A stretch of DNA of 64,000 bases from Streptomyces rubellomurinus (GTDB taxonomy: Bacteria > Actinomycetota > Actinomycetes > Streptomycetales > Streptomycetaceae), in NCBI RefSeq assembly GCF_000961885.1, contig NZ_JZKH01000026.1, forward strand, positions 26,910-90,909. The letters are read 5' to 3'. Shown here piece after piece: positions 1 to 8,720 of this stretch. Position 1 is the first letter of the stretch; each line of letters opens with the position of its first letter. A program made the translations under genes and the position numbers. The notes under the pieces are model-generated. The model did not search any database, was not told the origin of the DNA, and worked only from the letters and a program-made list of their open reading frames with translations.

Positions 1-1
1 G

Positions 2-268
2 GCTCCGGGCTGGGTCGCCGAGCTCAACGGCGACCACGTCCCGGAGACCGAGGAGTACGGCATCACCAGCCTGGTCTTCCGCGCCGATCGACCCTTCCAC
101 CCCGGCCGACTCTGGGAGTTGGTGACCCGGCGGCTCGATGCCGGGGAGTTCGGCGCAGTGCTGCGCTCGAAGGGCTTCTTCTGGCTGGCCTCCCGGCCGG
201 CCGTCACCGGCCTGTGGTCCCAGGCGGGCTCGGTCGCCCGCTTCGAGCCCTCCGGCATGCGCTCGACC
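2..268 (+). pseudogene. CobW-family GTPase, C-terminal remnant (5' end outside window)
   Basis: The frame open from base 2 reads like the C-terminal domain of CobW/YciC-type metallochaperone GTPases: a stretch with PFHPGRLWEL followed by RSKGFFWLASRP and LWSQAGSVARFEPSG. That domain follows the GTPase domain in zinc-responsive CobW proteins, which are often neighbours of zinc transporters. The usual end of the family (a Trp-rich segment and a second conserved strand) is missing. After FEPSG the frame runs without a stop into the ABC ATPase. This looks like a 3'-truncated gene fused in frame to its neighbour. Whether the upstream GTPase domain is intact cannot be seen. Confidence 0.6.
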
Positions 269-337
269 ATGAGCCCGGCGACGGATCCGGCCGGTCTGAC
301 CGACGCCACGGCGCTGACCGGCCTCGGCGACGGGCAA

Positions 338-1243
338 GTGAGCATTCATCCGATCGAGAAGGTCCGTACGAACATCGAGCACACCGCTCCCGCAGGGGAG
401 CCGGTGCTGTCGCTGCGCGGCGCAGCCGTGCGCGTCGGCGGGCGGACCCTCTGGTCGGGTGTCGATCTGGCCGTCGGAGCAGGGGAGTTCACCGCTGTCC
501 TCGGCCCCAACGGAGTGGGCAAGTCCACCCTGGTCAAGGTGCTGCTCGGCGTGCTGCCGGCGGCAGCCGGCGAGGTGCGGGTGCTGGGTGGTGCACCGGG
601 GGCGCGCAACGCGGCCGTGGGGTACCTGCCGCAGCGGCGAAGCTTCGACGCGAGCGTGCGCATCCGCGGGGTGGACGTGGTGCGGCTGGGCCTGGACGGG
701 GACCGGTGGGGGATCCCCGTCCCGGGCCTGGGCCGCGCCAAGCACCGGGCGGCGCGGGAACGTGTCGAGGAGGTCGTCGAGCTGGTCGGCGCAGCGAAGT
801 ACGCGCACCGGCCGATCGGGCAGTGCTCGGGTGGCGAGCAGCAGCGGCTGCTGATCGCCCAGGCGCTGATACGGCGCCCGAGCCTGCTGCTGCTGGACGA
901 GCCGTTGGACAGCCTCGACCTGCCCAACCAGAGCGCGATCGCCGCACTGCTCGGCCGGATCTGCCACCAGGAGGGCGTGGCAGTGGTGATGGTCGCCCAC
1001 GACGTCAACCCGATACTCCACCACCTGGACCGGGTGGTGTACATCGCCGAGGGCGGCGCCGTCGCCGGAACCCCGGGCGAGGTGATCACCTCCGAGACGC
1101 TGACCCGCCTCTACCGCACGCCCGTCGAAGTGCTGCGGACGAGCGACGGCCGGCTGGTGGTGGTCGGTCAGCCCGAGGTGCCCGCGCCGCACAGCGACCG
1201 GCACTCCGAGCCCGGTGGGGGAGGCGGCCATGTTTCTGGCTGA
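338..1243 (+). CDS. Metal (zinc-type) ABC transporter ATP-binding protein
   Basis: Cytoplasmic ATPase that should power metal import through the two downstream permeases. Walker A is GPNGVGKST, the signature is CSGGEQQR, Walker B is LLLLDEP and the H-loop lies in VVMVAHDVN, so all catalytic motifs are present. The order ATPase-permease-permease-Fur regulator is that of ZnuBC/AztAB-type zinc uptake loci. The start is uncertain: the frame is open from the window edge. GTG 338 (about 301 aa) and ATG 269 (about 324 aa) are both possible and neither has a strong ribosome binding site. The stop overlaps the first permease gene. No substrate-binding protein gene is visible in the window. Confidence 0.85.
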   Translation: MSIHPIEKVRTNIEHTAPAGEPVLSLRGAAVRVGGRTLWSGVDLAVGAGEFTAVLGPNGVGKSTLVKVLLGVLPAAAGEVRVLGGAPGARNAAVGYLPQRRSFDASVRIRGVDVVRLGLDGDRWGIPVPGLGRAKHRAARERVEEVVELVGAAKYAHRPIGQCSGGEQQRLLIAQALIRRPSLLLLDEPLDSLDLPNQSAIAALLGRICHQEGVAVVMVAHDVNPILHHLDRVVYIAEGGAVAGTPGEVITSETLTRLYRTPVEVLRTSDGRLVVVGQPEVPAPHSDRHSEPGGGGGHVSG

Positions 1244-2153
1244 CGCTGGGGTACCCACCGTCTCCTGGAACCTCCTTGCCGACCTCCAGGAGATGTGGGC
1301 GTACCCGTTCATGGTCAACGCCTTCCGTGCCGGTGCGATCGTCTCCGTGGTCTGCGCGGTGGTGGGCTGGTTCATGGTGCTGCGGCGGCAGACCTTCGCC
1401 GGACACACCCTGTCCGTCGCCGCCTTCCCCGGCGCCTCGCTGGCGATCCTGCTCGGCGTGAGCACCAGCCTGGGCTACTTCGGCTTCTGCGTGGCCGCCG
1501 CCCTGCTGATCGCCGCGCTCGGGCGCAAGGGCCGGGACGCCGGCGCGGAGGAGTCCGCCGTCACCGGGACCGTGCAGGCATTCGCACTCGCCAGCGGCTA
1601 CCTGTTCATCAGCCTGTACAAGGGGCTCCTGGAAGGGCCCACCGCGCTGCTCTTCGGCAGCTTCCTCGGCATCACCACCGGGCAGGTGACGCTGCTGGCG
1701 ATCGTCGGCGCGGTCCTCCTCGCCGTCCTGGCGCTGATCGGACGCCCGCTGCTCTTCGCCACCGTCGACCCCGAGGTCGCCGCCGGACGAGGGGTGCCCG
1801 TGCGCCTGCTGTCCACCGTGTTCCTCGTCCTGCTGGGCGCGGCGACCGCCGAAGCCAGCCAGATCACCGGCACCCTGCTGGTCTTCGCGCTGATGGTGAT
1901 ACCCGCCGCCACCGCCCAGCAACTCACCGCCCGACCGGGCCGCAGCCTGGCGCTCGCCGTGCTGATCGGCTTCGCCTCCTGCTGGCTGGGCCTGATCGCC
2001 GCCTACTACCAGCCCTACCCGCTCGGCTTCTTCGTGACCACCATCGCGTTCACCGGCTACGTCCTGGCCCACCTCGGCCGCGCCGTGCACGACGCGCTCG
2101 GCCGGTCCCGGCCCCGCGGCCGGACGCCGCTCTCGATCGGAGGTGCGGCATGA
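1230..2153 (+). CDS. Metal ABC transporter permease 1
   Basis: Integral membrane permease of the ABC-3 (ZnuB/MntB) family, 307 aa, with about eight hydrophobic segments from the N-terminal MVNAFRAGAIVSVVCAVVGWF onward. The family hallmark RGVPVRLL appears near residue 190. ATG 1230 is chosen over GTG 1215 because a GGGGGAGG run lies at proper spacing before it. The gene overlaps the ATPase stop by 14 bases and its own TGA overlaps the next ATG, so the three transport genes are translationally coupled. Zinc is the likely substrate by context; manganese cannot be excluded. Confidence 0.88.
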   Translation: MFLADAGVPTVSWNLLADLQEMWAYPFMVNAFRAGAIVSVVCAVVGWFMVLRRQTFAGHTLSVAAFPGASLAILLGVSTSLGYFGFCVAAALLIAALGRKGRDAGAEESAVTGTVQAFALASGYLFISLYKGLLEGPTALLFGSFLGITTGQVTLLAIVGAVLLAVLALIGRPLLFATVDPEVAAGRGVPVRLLSTVFLVLLGAATAEASQITGTLLVFALMVIPAATAQQLTARPGRSLALAVLIGFASCWLGLIAAYYQPYPLGFFVTTIAFTGYVLAHLGRAVHDALGRSRPRGRTPLSIGGAA

Positions 2154-2983
2154 ACGTGCTCACTCAGCCGTTCTTCCAGCACGCGCTGCTGGCCGGTACG
2201 GCGATCGCGCTCGCGGCCGGCCTGGTCGGCTACTTCCTCGTCCTGCGCGCCCAGATCTTCACCGGCGACGCACTGAGCCACGTCGCGTTCACCGGCGCGA
2301 TGGCCGCCCTGGCCGGCGGCTACGACCTGCGACTCGGACTCTTCGCCGCCACCATCGGCGCCGGACTGCTGATGGGCGGCATCGGTCGCCGCGGCCGTCC
2401 GGACGACGTGGCGATCGGCAGCGTCTTCGCCTGGATCCTGGGCCTCGGCGCCTTCTTCCTCACCATCTACACCACCTCCCGCAGCGGAGCCCAGGGCGGC
2501 GCCGGCACCACCGTCCTGTTCGGCTCGGTCTTCGGCCTGAGCACCAGCCAGACCCAGCTCGCCGTCCTGATCGCCGCCGCCATCGGCATCGTGCTGCTGC
2601 TGATCGCCCGCCCGCTGCTCTTCGCCACCCTGGACGAGGCCGTCGCCACCGCCCGCGGCGTACCCGTACGGCTGCTCGGCTTCGGCTTCCTCGCCCTGGT
2701 CGGCGCCACCGCCGGCGAAGCCACCCAGGCGGTCGGCTCCCTGCTGCTGCTCGGCCTCCTCGCCGCCCCGGCAGGCGCGGCGATCCGCCTCACCGACCGC
2801 CCCTTCCACGCTCTCGCACTCTCCGCCGGCCTCGCGGTCACCGAGATGTGGGGCGGCCTCCTGCTCGGCGCCGAAGCCCCCGAACTCCCGCCGAGCTTCG
2901 CCGTCATGGCCACCGCCGGCGCGGTCCACGCCGTAACGTTCTTGGTCCGTCCCCGTCGTACCGCTCTCCCGGCAGCGGCCTGA
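2150..2983 (+). CDS. Metal ABC transporter permease 2
   Basis: Second ABC-3 family permease, 277 aa, hydrophobic throughout. It shares with permease 1 the order of segments and the motif ARGVPVRLLGF near residue 185. Two different permease genes instead of one suggest a heterodimeric membrane channel. The ATG overlaps the TGA of permease 1 (ATGA). Only five bases separate its stop from the Fur-family gene, so the regulator is probably in the same transcript. Confidence 0.88.
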   Translation: MNVLTQPFFQHALLAGTAIALAAGLVGYFLVLRAQIFTGDALSHVAFTGAMAALAGGYDLRLGLFAATIGAGLLMGGIGRRGRPDDVAIGSVFAWILGLGAFFLTIYTTSRSGAQGGAGTTVLFGSVFGLSTSQTQLAVLIAAAIGIVLLLIARPLLFATLDEAVATARGVPVRLLGFGFLALVGATAGEATQAVGSLLLLGLLAAPAGAAIRLTDRPFHALALSAGLAVTEMWGGLLLGAEAPELPPSFAVMATAGAVHAVTFLVRPRRTALPAAA

Positions 2984-2988
2984 CCACC

Positions 2989-3540
2989 ATGTCGCCACGG
3001 GGGAACAACAGGGACGACCCACGGGTCGCCGCCCTGGCGGCGGCGTTCGACCGCAGGACGGCCAACGCCGCCGCCAGGCCCGGCGGCCGCACTGCCGACC
3101 CCGCTCGACCACCGACCCCGCCGGATGACGTCGGACTGATCGGGAGGCCGACGGCGCAGCGCACCGAGATCCTGCAAGCCCTGGCCGACTGCCAGGAATT
3201 CATCAGCGCCCAGTTGCTCCACGCCGGGCTGCTCGCGGCCGGCTCGCGTGTGGGTCTGAGCACCGTCTACCGCACCCTCACCGCACTCGCCGCGGTCGGC
3301 CGCGCCGACGTGGTCCGCGACGCCAACGGCGAGCGGCTCTTCCGCTACCGCCCCGACGACGACCACCGCCACTACCTGCTCTGCCGCGCGTGCGGGATCA
3401 GCATCCCGGTGGACGCGGGCCCGGTCGAGACCTGGGCCGACCACATGGCCCGAACCTCCGGCTTCGCGGACGTCCAGCACACCGTGGAGCTCACCGGGAT
3501 CTGCACCGGCTGCACCACCGCCGCGCGGGCCGGCAACTGA
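2989..3540 (+). CDS. Fur-family transcriptional repressor (Zur-like)
   Basis: A 183-aa protein whose last 130 residues match the Fur fold. The winged helix contains LSTVYRTLTALA, then comes the metal-binding HRHYLLCRACG segment and a C-terminal CTGC pair. Two CxxC pairs for structural zinc and the His-rich regulatory site are visible. The first 50 residues are a polar, Pro/Arg-rich extension unlike most Zur proteins, so an internal start is possible. Its place directly after the metal ABC permeases argues that it senses zinc and represses this operon. I did not identify a Zur box in the visible sequence. Confidence 0.85.
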   Translation: MSPRGNNRDDPRVAALAAAFDRRTANAAARPGGRTADPARPPTPPDDVGLIGRPTAQRTEILQALADCQEFISAQLLHAGLLAAGSRVGLSTVYRTLTALAAVGRADVVRDANGERLFRYRPDDDHRHYLLCRACGISIPVDAGPVETWADHMARTSGFADVQHTVELTGICTGCTTAARAGN

Positions 3541-3721
3541 ACACGCGACGAGGCGGGCGTCGCCACCCCGGTGAAACGGACGACGCGGCACCACCAGTGC
3601 CCGGTCCCGCGGGCGCGTCCTCGCAGCCGGAGAGTCGGGGCAATCCGCGTCCGGGGCCGTTCCGAATGTCGGGTGCAACGACAAAGCGGGCCGCGCCGCG
3701 GCCCTGCCGGGAGGGGCTCTC

Positions 3722-5074
3722 GTGACACTGTTCGACACCGTCTCCACCGAGCGGACCACCGATTCGGACCGCGGCGAGCGACCGGGCAAGGTGGCGGTCG
3801 TGGGATCCGGCGTCGCCGGACTCACCGCGGCGTACGAGCTGTCGCGCGCCGGCGTCGAGGTCGAGCTGTTCGAGGCGGACGAACGCCTCGGCGGCCACGC
3901 CCACACCCAGGACGCCGTCGCCCGGGACGGACGGGCACTGGCGCTGGACACCGGGTTCCTGGTCCACAACGAGCGGACCTACCCCCACCTGGTGCGGCTG
4001 TTCCGGGAACTCGGTGTCCGGACCCGGGACAGCGAGATGAGCATGTCCGTGCGCTGTGACGGGTGCGGCCTGGAGTACGCGGGAGCACGGGGGCCGGCCG
4101 GGCTGTTCGCCACGCCCGGGGCCCTGGTGCGCGGCCGCTACCTGCGGATGCTCGCCGAGGTACCGCGCTTCCACCGGCTCGCCCGCCGCCTGCTCGCCGA
4201 CCCCGCTGCCGGTGACCCGAGCCTGCGCGAGTTCCTCGCCGCGGAGAGCTTCTCGCCGTACTTCGTGAGCCACTTCATGACCCCGGTGGTCTCCGCGGTG
4301 TGGTCGTGCGCCCCCGACCTGGCGGGCGACTACCCGGCCCGGTACCTGTTCGCGTTCCTCTCCAACCACGGCATGCTCTCCGTGACCGGCTCGCCGACCT
4401 GGCGCACCGTCGTCGGCGGCTCGCGCACGTATGTCGAGAAGATCGCCGAGCGGCTCACGGCCGTGCACCGGTCCACCCCCGTGCGTGCGGTGCGCCGCCA
4501 TCCGAACGGTGTCACCGTGGTCTCCGGGGAGGGGCATCGCACCGAGGTCGACGCCGTCGTGGTCGCCACCCACGCCGACCAGGCGCTGCAGCTGCTCGCC
4601 GACCCGACCGACGCCGAGCTGGAGGTCCTCGGCGCCTTCACCTACTCGCGCAACCCCACCGTGCTGCACCGAGACCCGTCCGTCCTTCCCGCCGCGCGCT
4701 CGGCACGCGGATCGTGGAACTACCGGTTGCCCCAGTGCAGCGCACCCTCCGACCGGGTCCGGGTCAACTATCACCTCAACCGGCTCCTGCGCCTGGACAC
4801 CACCGACGACTACCTGGTCACCCTCAACGAGGACCGGCAGCGACCGATCCCCGATGAACTGGTGCTCTCCCGCACCGTGTACGAACACCCGGTGTACACG
4901 GCGCGCACGGTCGCCGCCCAGCGCCGGCTGCCCGAACTCACCACCGCCCGCACCGTGTTCGCCGGCGCCTACCACGGCTGGGGCTTCCACGAGGACGGCT
5001 GCCGCTCCGGGGTCGAGGCCGCACACGCCCTGCTCGGAGTGCCGCGGGTTCGCCGGTCATCGGGCGCCCGGTGA
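3722..5074 (+). CDS. FAD/NAD(P)-dependent amine-oxidase-like oxidoreductase
   Basis: A 450-aa flavoprotein with an N-terminal dinucleotide fold, VAVVGSGVAGLTAAYELS, and the following ERLGGHAHT typical of the amine oxidase/desaturase superfamily. Members of this subgroup are encoded beside DUF1365 and cyclopropane-fatty-acid-synthase genes, as here, and are thought to act on membrane fatty acyl chains. GTG 3722 is preceded by GGGAGGGG at correct distance. The last 18 bases overlap the end of the convergent DUF1295 gene. The enzyme's substrate is inferred from neighbours, not from its sequence. Confidence 0.85.
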   Translation: MTLFDTVSTERTTDSDRGERPGKVAVVGSGVAGLTAAYELSRAGVEVELFEADERLGGHAHTQDAVARDGRALALDTGFLVHNERTYPHLVRLFRELGVRTRDSEMSMSVRCDGCGLEYAGARGPAGLFATPGALVRGRYLRMLAEVPRFHRLARRLLADPAAGDPSLREFLAAESFSPYFVSHFMTPVVSAVWSCAPDLAGDYPARYLFAFLSNHGMLSVTGSPTWRTVVGGSRTYVEKIAERLTAVHRSTPVRAVRRHPNGVTVVSGEGHRTEVDAVVVATHADQALQLLADPTDAELEVLGAFTYSRNPTVLHRDPSVLPAARSARGSWNYRLPQCSAPSDRVRVNYHLNRLLRLDTTDDYLVTLNEDRQRPIPDELVLSRTVYEHPVYTARTVAAQRRLPELTTARTVFAGAYHGWGFHEDGCRSGVEAAHALLGVPRVRRSSGAR

Positions 5075-5866
5075 CCGGCGCGGAGGGCGGGGCACGAAGC
5101 TGCTGGTGCGGGCGACGTAGGCGTCCCAGCCCGGCTTCGTGGAGCCGAGTCGGCGCTCCAGCAGGGGCTTGCCGCTGCCGAAGGCGAGCAGGTAGGTCAT
5201 CAGGACCGGGCTGAGGACGAACGCCCAGCCGATCGGCTCGGACGCCACGAGCAGGAACAGGGCCCACCAGACGCACGCGTCGCCGAAGTAGTTGGGGTGG
5301 CGGGTCCAGGCCCACAGCCCGCGGTCCATGATCCGGCCGTGGTTGGCCGCATCGGCCTTGAACCGGGCGAGCTGCCAGTCGCCCACGGTCTCGAAGAACA
5401 TCCCGACCGCCCACAGGGCCACCGCGGCGACGGTCAGGGGGCCGAGCCCGGCGGTCAGGTACTGGGCGGCCTGGACCGGGAGCGAGACGAACCAGACGAT
5501 CGCGGCCTGCAGCAGGTAGACCATGCGCAGCGCGTAGTGGTTGCGGCGTCCGCCGGGGGCCTTGGCGAGCATCCGGTCGTAGCGCGGGTCCTCGCCGTGG
5601 CCGCGCGAGCGCGACCGGATGTGGGCCGACAGGCGCAGCCCCCACACCGTGACCAGGATCGTGACGAGCAGGCGCCGCGCCGGGTCGCCGTGGCCGGCCG
5701 AGAAGGCGTAGCCGGTCCAGGCCACGGCCGTGAAGGCCAGGCCCCAGGCGACGTCGACGCCGCGGTGGCGGCCGGTGCGCACGCCCACCGCGAACGCGGC
5801 CAGCAGGACGGCCAGCGCCGCCCCGGCCGTGGCGGCGAGGTTGACGGCGAACGCTGCGGTGTTCAC
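5057..5866 (-). CDS. DUF1295 membrane protein (steroid 5-alpha-reductase-like)
   Basis: A 269-aa protein with several membrane segments. The C-terminal signature GLWAWTRHPNYFGD is typical of the DUF1295/steroid 5-alpha reductase and isoprenylcysteine methyltransferase-like fold, which binds a nucleotide cofactor through the Arg-His-Pro-Asn-Tyr-Phe-Gly segment. It probably reduces or modifies a lipid substrate in the membrane. Start GTG 5866 overlaps the TGA of the truncated fatty acid synthase gene (GTGA), so it is the last gene of the DUF1365-CFA operon. Confidence 0.85.
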   Translation of the reverse strand: MNTAAFAVNLAATAGAALAVLLAAFAVGVRTGRHRGVDVAWGLAFTAVAWTGYAFSAGHGDPARRLLVTILVTVWGLRLSAHIRSRSRGHGEDPRYDRMLAKAPGGRRNHYALRMVYLLQAAIVWFVSLPVQAAQYLTAGLGPLTVAAVALWAVGMFFETVGDWQLARFKADAANHGRIMDRGLWAWTRHPNYFGDACVWWALFLLVASEPIGWAFVLSPVLMTYLLAFGSGKPLLERRLGSTKPGWDAYVARTSSFVPRPPRRSPGAR

Positions 5867-6534
5867 GCCGGCCCCTGGTACCAGTCGGCCGGGGTGGCGT
5901 GGGCGCGGGCGGCGTGCAGGGCCAGCGCCCCCCAGCCACAGCCGACGTCGAGCAGGCGGCTGCCGGGGCGCAGGTCCAGCTTGCGGCAGATCAGGTCGAA
6001 CTTGGCCTCCTGGGCACTCTGCAGGGTGTCGCCCGGGGCCGTCCAGTAGGCGCAGGAGTAGGCCATCGCCGGGCCGAGCAGCAGGGCGTAGAACTCGTTG
6101 GACAGGTCGTAGTGGTGGCTGATCACCGCACGGTCGCGGTCGCGGCTGTGCACGGCGCCCCCGACTCGGGCCCGGCCGCCGGGCGGGACGGGTCGCGGGC
6201 CGAGGGCACCCGGGCGTACGGCGGCGGCGAGCAGCTTCGGCCGGTCCCGCAGGCCGGGGCGCACCGGGCCGTGTCCGGCCAGCGCGGCCCGCACCTGTGA
6301 CAGCGCGGGCCTCAACTCGCCTTCGACGTCGAGGTCGCCGCTGATGTAGGCGTCGGCCAGTCCGGGTTCGCCGGGCTGCCAGAGCAGGCGGCGCAGCGCG
6401 CGTCGGTTGCGCAGGACCACGGTCGGCGCTTCGGCAGGGCCGGCGGTCGAGCCCTCCCACGCCTGGATCCGGACCGGCAGGGGTTGGCCGAGCAGGTCGG
6501 TGAGCAGGCCGGCGACGCGGGTGGCGGGGGTCAT
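5863..6534 (-). pseudogene. Cyclopropane-fatty-acyl-phospholipid synthase-like, 3'-truncated
   Basis: A 223-aa product with the N-terminal region of a CFA synthase (helical lipid-binding part, then HHYDLSNEFYALLLGPAMAYS). It reaches only SAM motif I, LDVGCGWGALALHAARA. After about ten further unrelated residues it stops, exactly at the overlap with the DUF1295 start. The intact paralogue next door is 429 aa, so the SAM-binding fold after motif I and the whole catalytic C-terminus are absent. It cannot be an active methyltransferase. The ATGA and GTGA overlaps are kept, suggesting an in-operon deletion. A non-catalytic lipid-binding role is possible but unsupported. Confidence 0.75.
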
Positions 6535-7820
6535 CGGGTCGGCTCCGGGCGGGTGAGGAGGATCTGCTGGACGTCGAGGTAGCCGGCGGCGAACCCGGCC
6601 TCGGAGTAGGCCAGGTACAGCTCCCACATCCGCTGGAACACCTGGTCGAAGCCGAGCGCGGCGATCTCGTCGGCCCGTTCGGTGAAGCGCTCGCGCCACA
6701 GTCGGAGGGTCTGGGCGTAGTGCGGGCCGAAGGAGTCGCAGGCCGCCACGCGCAGGCCGGTGTGCCGTGCAGTGGCCTGGCGGATGGCCTCGGTGGAGGG
6801 GATCTGGCCGCCGGGGAAGATGTACTTGAGGATCCAGGTGTAGGTGCCGCTGCTGGCCAGCATCCGCTCGTGGGGCATGGTGATGGCCTGCAGTGCCACC
6901 CGCCCGCCCGGAGCCAGGACACGGTCGATCGTGGCGAAGTAGGCGGGCCAGAACGGCCGGCCGACCGCCTCGACCATCTCCACGCTCACCACCGCGTCGA
7001 ACTCGCCCTCGGCGGCTCGGTAGTCGCACAGCCGCACCTCGACCCGGTCCGTGAACCCGGCCGCGGCGATCCGGCGCCGGGCCAGCGCCAGCTGCTCCTC
7101 GGACAGGGTGAGGCTGACCACCCGCGCGCCGCGCGCGGCCGCGCGGACCGCCAGTTCGCCCCAGCCGGTGCCGATCTCCAGCACCCGGCTGCCCGCCCCG
7201 ACCCCGGCGAGGTCCAGCAGCCGGTCGATCTTGCGGTGCTGGGCCTGCGCGAGGTTCTCGCTGGAGGCGAGGGGTGCGCCGGCGGGGTCGGTCGCAAAGA
7301 CGGCCGAGGAGTAGGACAGGGTGGGGTCGAGGAAGAGCGCGAACAGCTCGTTGGACAGGTCGTAGTGCCGGTGGATGTTCGTGCGCGCGTTGTCGGGCGT
7401 GCTCAGCTCCCCGGCCGGCGGCCGCTTCACGTACAGGCGGCGCAGCCACTGGGCGCCGGTGGGCACCAGCGTCTCGGGGGCGGTCGCCAGCTCGGTGAGC
7501 AGCCCGACCAGGTCGGGTGAGTCCCACTCGCCGGCCTGGTAGGACTCTCCGAAGCCGATCAGTCCGCTCATCCCCACCCGGTGGAAGAACGCGTCGGGCC
7601 GGTGAAGGCGCAGCACCGGCGCGCCGGCCGGGGCGGGTTCGAGGAGCCGTCCGTTCGGCAGTTCGACCCGAAGGCCCCGCCTGCGGGCGATGCGGCGCAG
7701 CAACCTGCGGGCCACCGTCGCCTTGAGCGGTGTGCGGGGTACGCGGGCCACGTCGGGCCAGTGCTGCGGATCGGCCGTCGCGGCCGCGCTGGGTGCGAGG
7801 GCTTCAACGTGCGTGGTCAT
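6531..7820 (-). CDS. Cyclopropane-fatty-acyl-phospholipid synthase family methyltransferase
   Basis: A full-length 429-aa member. HRHYDLSNELFALFLDPTLSYS lies near residue 150, SAM motif I is LEIGTGWGELA, and SVEMVEAVG and TYTWILKYIFPGG mark the catalytic half. These enzymes transfer a methyl or methylene group from SAM to double bonds of phospholipid acyl chains at the membrane. The start overlaps the end of the DUF1365 gene by 17 bases and the stop overlaps the truncated paralogue. With the DUF1365 protein and flavoprotein it forms the conserved lipid-modification set of this island. Confidence 0.9.
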   Translation of the reverse strand: MTTHVEALAPSAAATADPQHWPDVARVPRTPLKATVARRLLRRIARRRGLRVELPNGRLLEPAPAGAPVLRLHRPDAFFHRVGMSGLIGFGESYQAGEWDSPDLVGLLTELATAPETLVPTGAQWLRRLYVKRPPAGELSTPDNARTNIHRHYDLSNELFALFLDPTLSYSSAVFATDPAGAPLASSENLAQAQHRKIDRLLDLAGVGAGSRVLEIGTGWGELAVRAAARGARVVSLTLSEEQLALARRRIAAAGFTDRVEVRLCDYRAAEGEFDAVVSVEMVEAVGRPFWPAYFATIDRVLAPGGRVALQAITMPHERMLASSGTYTWILKYIFPGGQIPSTEAIRQATARHTGLRVAACDSFGPHYAQTLRLWRERFTERADEIAALGFDQVFQRMWELYLAYSEAGFAAGYLDVQQILLTRPEPTR

Positions 7821-8643
7821 GGCGGCAGGTCCTGTTCGAGGGGGCGCGGTCGGGGCGGAGGTGGACGGGCAGACCGCGAAGCCACAGCCGCACGCCCTGG
7901 TAGCGGATGTGGGCGCTGACCGCGAGTGTGGACAGCGGGTGGGTCGCGGCGGCCCGCAGCAGCGTGGTGCCGCGGGCGGGTCGGCGGGTACCGCGCACGG
8001 TCGCCGTGAACGGGCGGCCGCCTTCGCGCTCCAGCTGGACGGCAAGGGTCAGCCGTTCACCGGGCACGGGCAGGAACATCCGGTAGTGCCCGTCGACGGG
8101 GAAGAACGGGGAGACGTAGAACTCCTTGGCGGCCCGTGCGCGGCCGCGCTCGTCGGGGTGCAGGAGGTAGCGGTGGCGCTGGCCGTAGGTGTTGTGGACC
8201 TCGGCGACCGTGCACACTGCCCGGCCCCGGCGGTCGTAGCACCAGTAGACCGTCAGCGGGTTGAAGACGTACCCCAGCGAGCGGGCGTGAGCGAGCATCA
8301 GGACCCGCCCGCCCGCGAGGTCGACCCCCGCCGAGTCCAGGTAGCGGTCCAGGTCCTCCCGGGGCGACCGGCCCGACCCGGCGGTGCGGCCGCCGGCGGG
8401 GAAGGAGGCCAGGAGGCGCAGCGGCCACGGCAGGCGCGGGGGCCGGTCCAGGTCGGTCAACCACAGGTAGGTGTGGTGGCGGAAAGCGTGGTGCACCGGA
8501 GCGGTGCGCGCGTGGCTGATCCGGCACTCGTACAGCGCGGCGCCCCACGGGCCCGGCAGAGCGGGAGCCGCCGGCGGTGCCGGGGCGAGCGTGTCGGCGC
8601 CGACCGCCGAGCCGGCCGTGGGCTGCCGGGTGTCTGCCGCCAT
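7804..8643 (-). CDS. DUF1365 family protein
   Basis: A 279-aa protein with the DUF1365 pattern: an N-terminal YECRISHARTAPVHHAFRH block, then SLGYVFNPLTVYWCYD, EVHNTYGQRHRYLL and SPFFPVDGHYR. The biochemical activity of the family is not firmly known, but its genes almost always accompany CFA synthase and flavin oxidoreductase genes, as here. The first 35 residues are Ala/Pro-rich and poorly conserved-looking. Start ATG 8643 has GAAGAGGA upstream. A 77-base gap separates it from the anti-sigma gene, which leaves room for an internal promoter. Confidence 0.88.
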   Translation of the reverse strand: MAADTRQPTAGSAVGADTLAPAPPAAPALPGPWGAALYECRISHARTAPVHHAFRHHTYLWLTDLDRPPRLPWPLRLLASFPAGGRTAGSGRSPREDLDRYLDSAGVDLAGGRVLMLAHARSLGYVFNPLTVYWCYDRRGRAVCTVAEVHNTYGQRHRYLLHPDERGRARAAKEFYVSPFFPVDGHYRMFLPVPGERLTLAVQLEREGGRPFTATVRGTRRPARGTTLLRAAATHPLSTLAVSAHIRYQGVRLWLRGLPVHLRPDRAPSNRTCRHDHAR

Positions 8644-8720
8644 GGTGTCCTCTTCTTCGTACGGAAGGGCGCCGTCTCGCGCCCGCGCTCTGCTCGGTGG
8701 TCGGCGCGCTCGGGGCCGTG

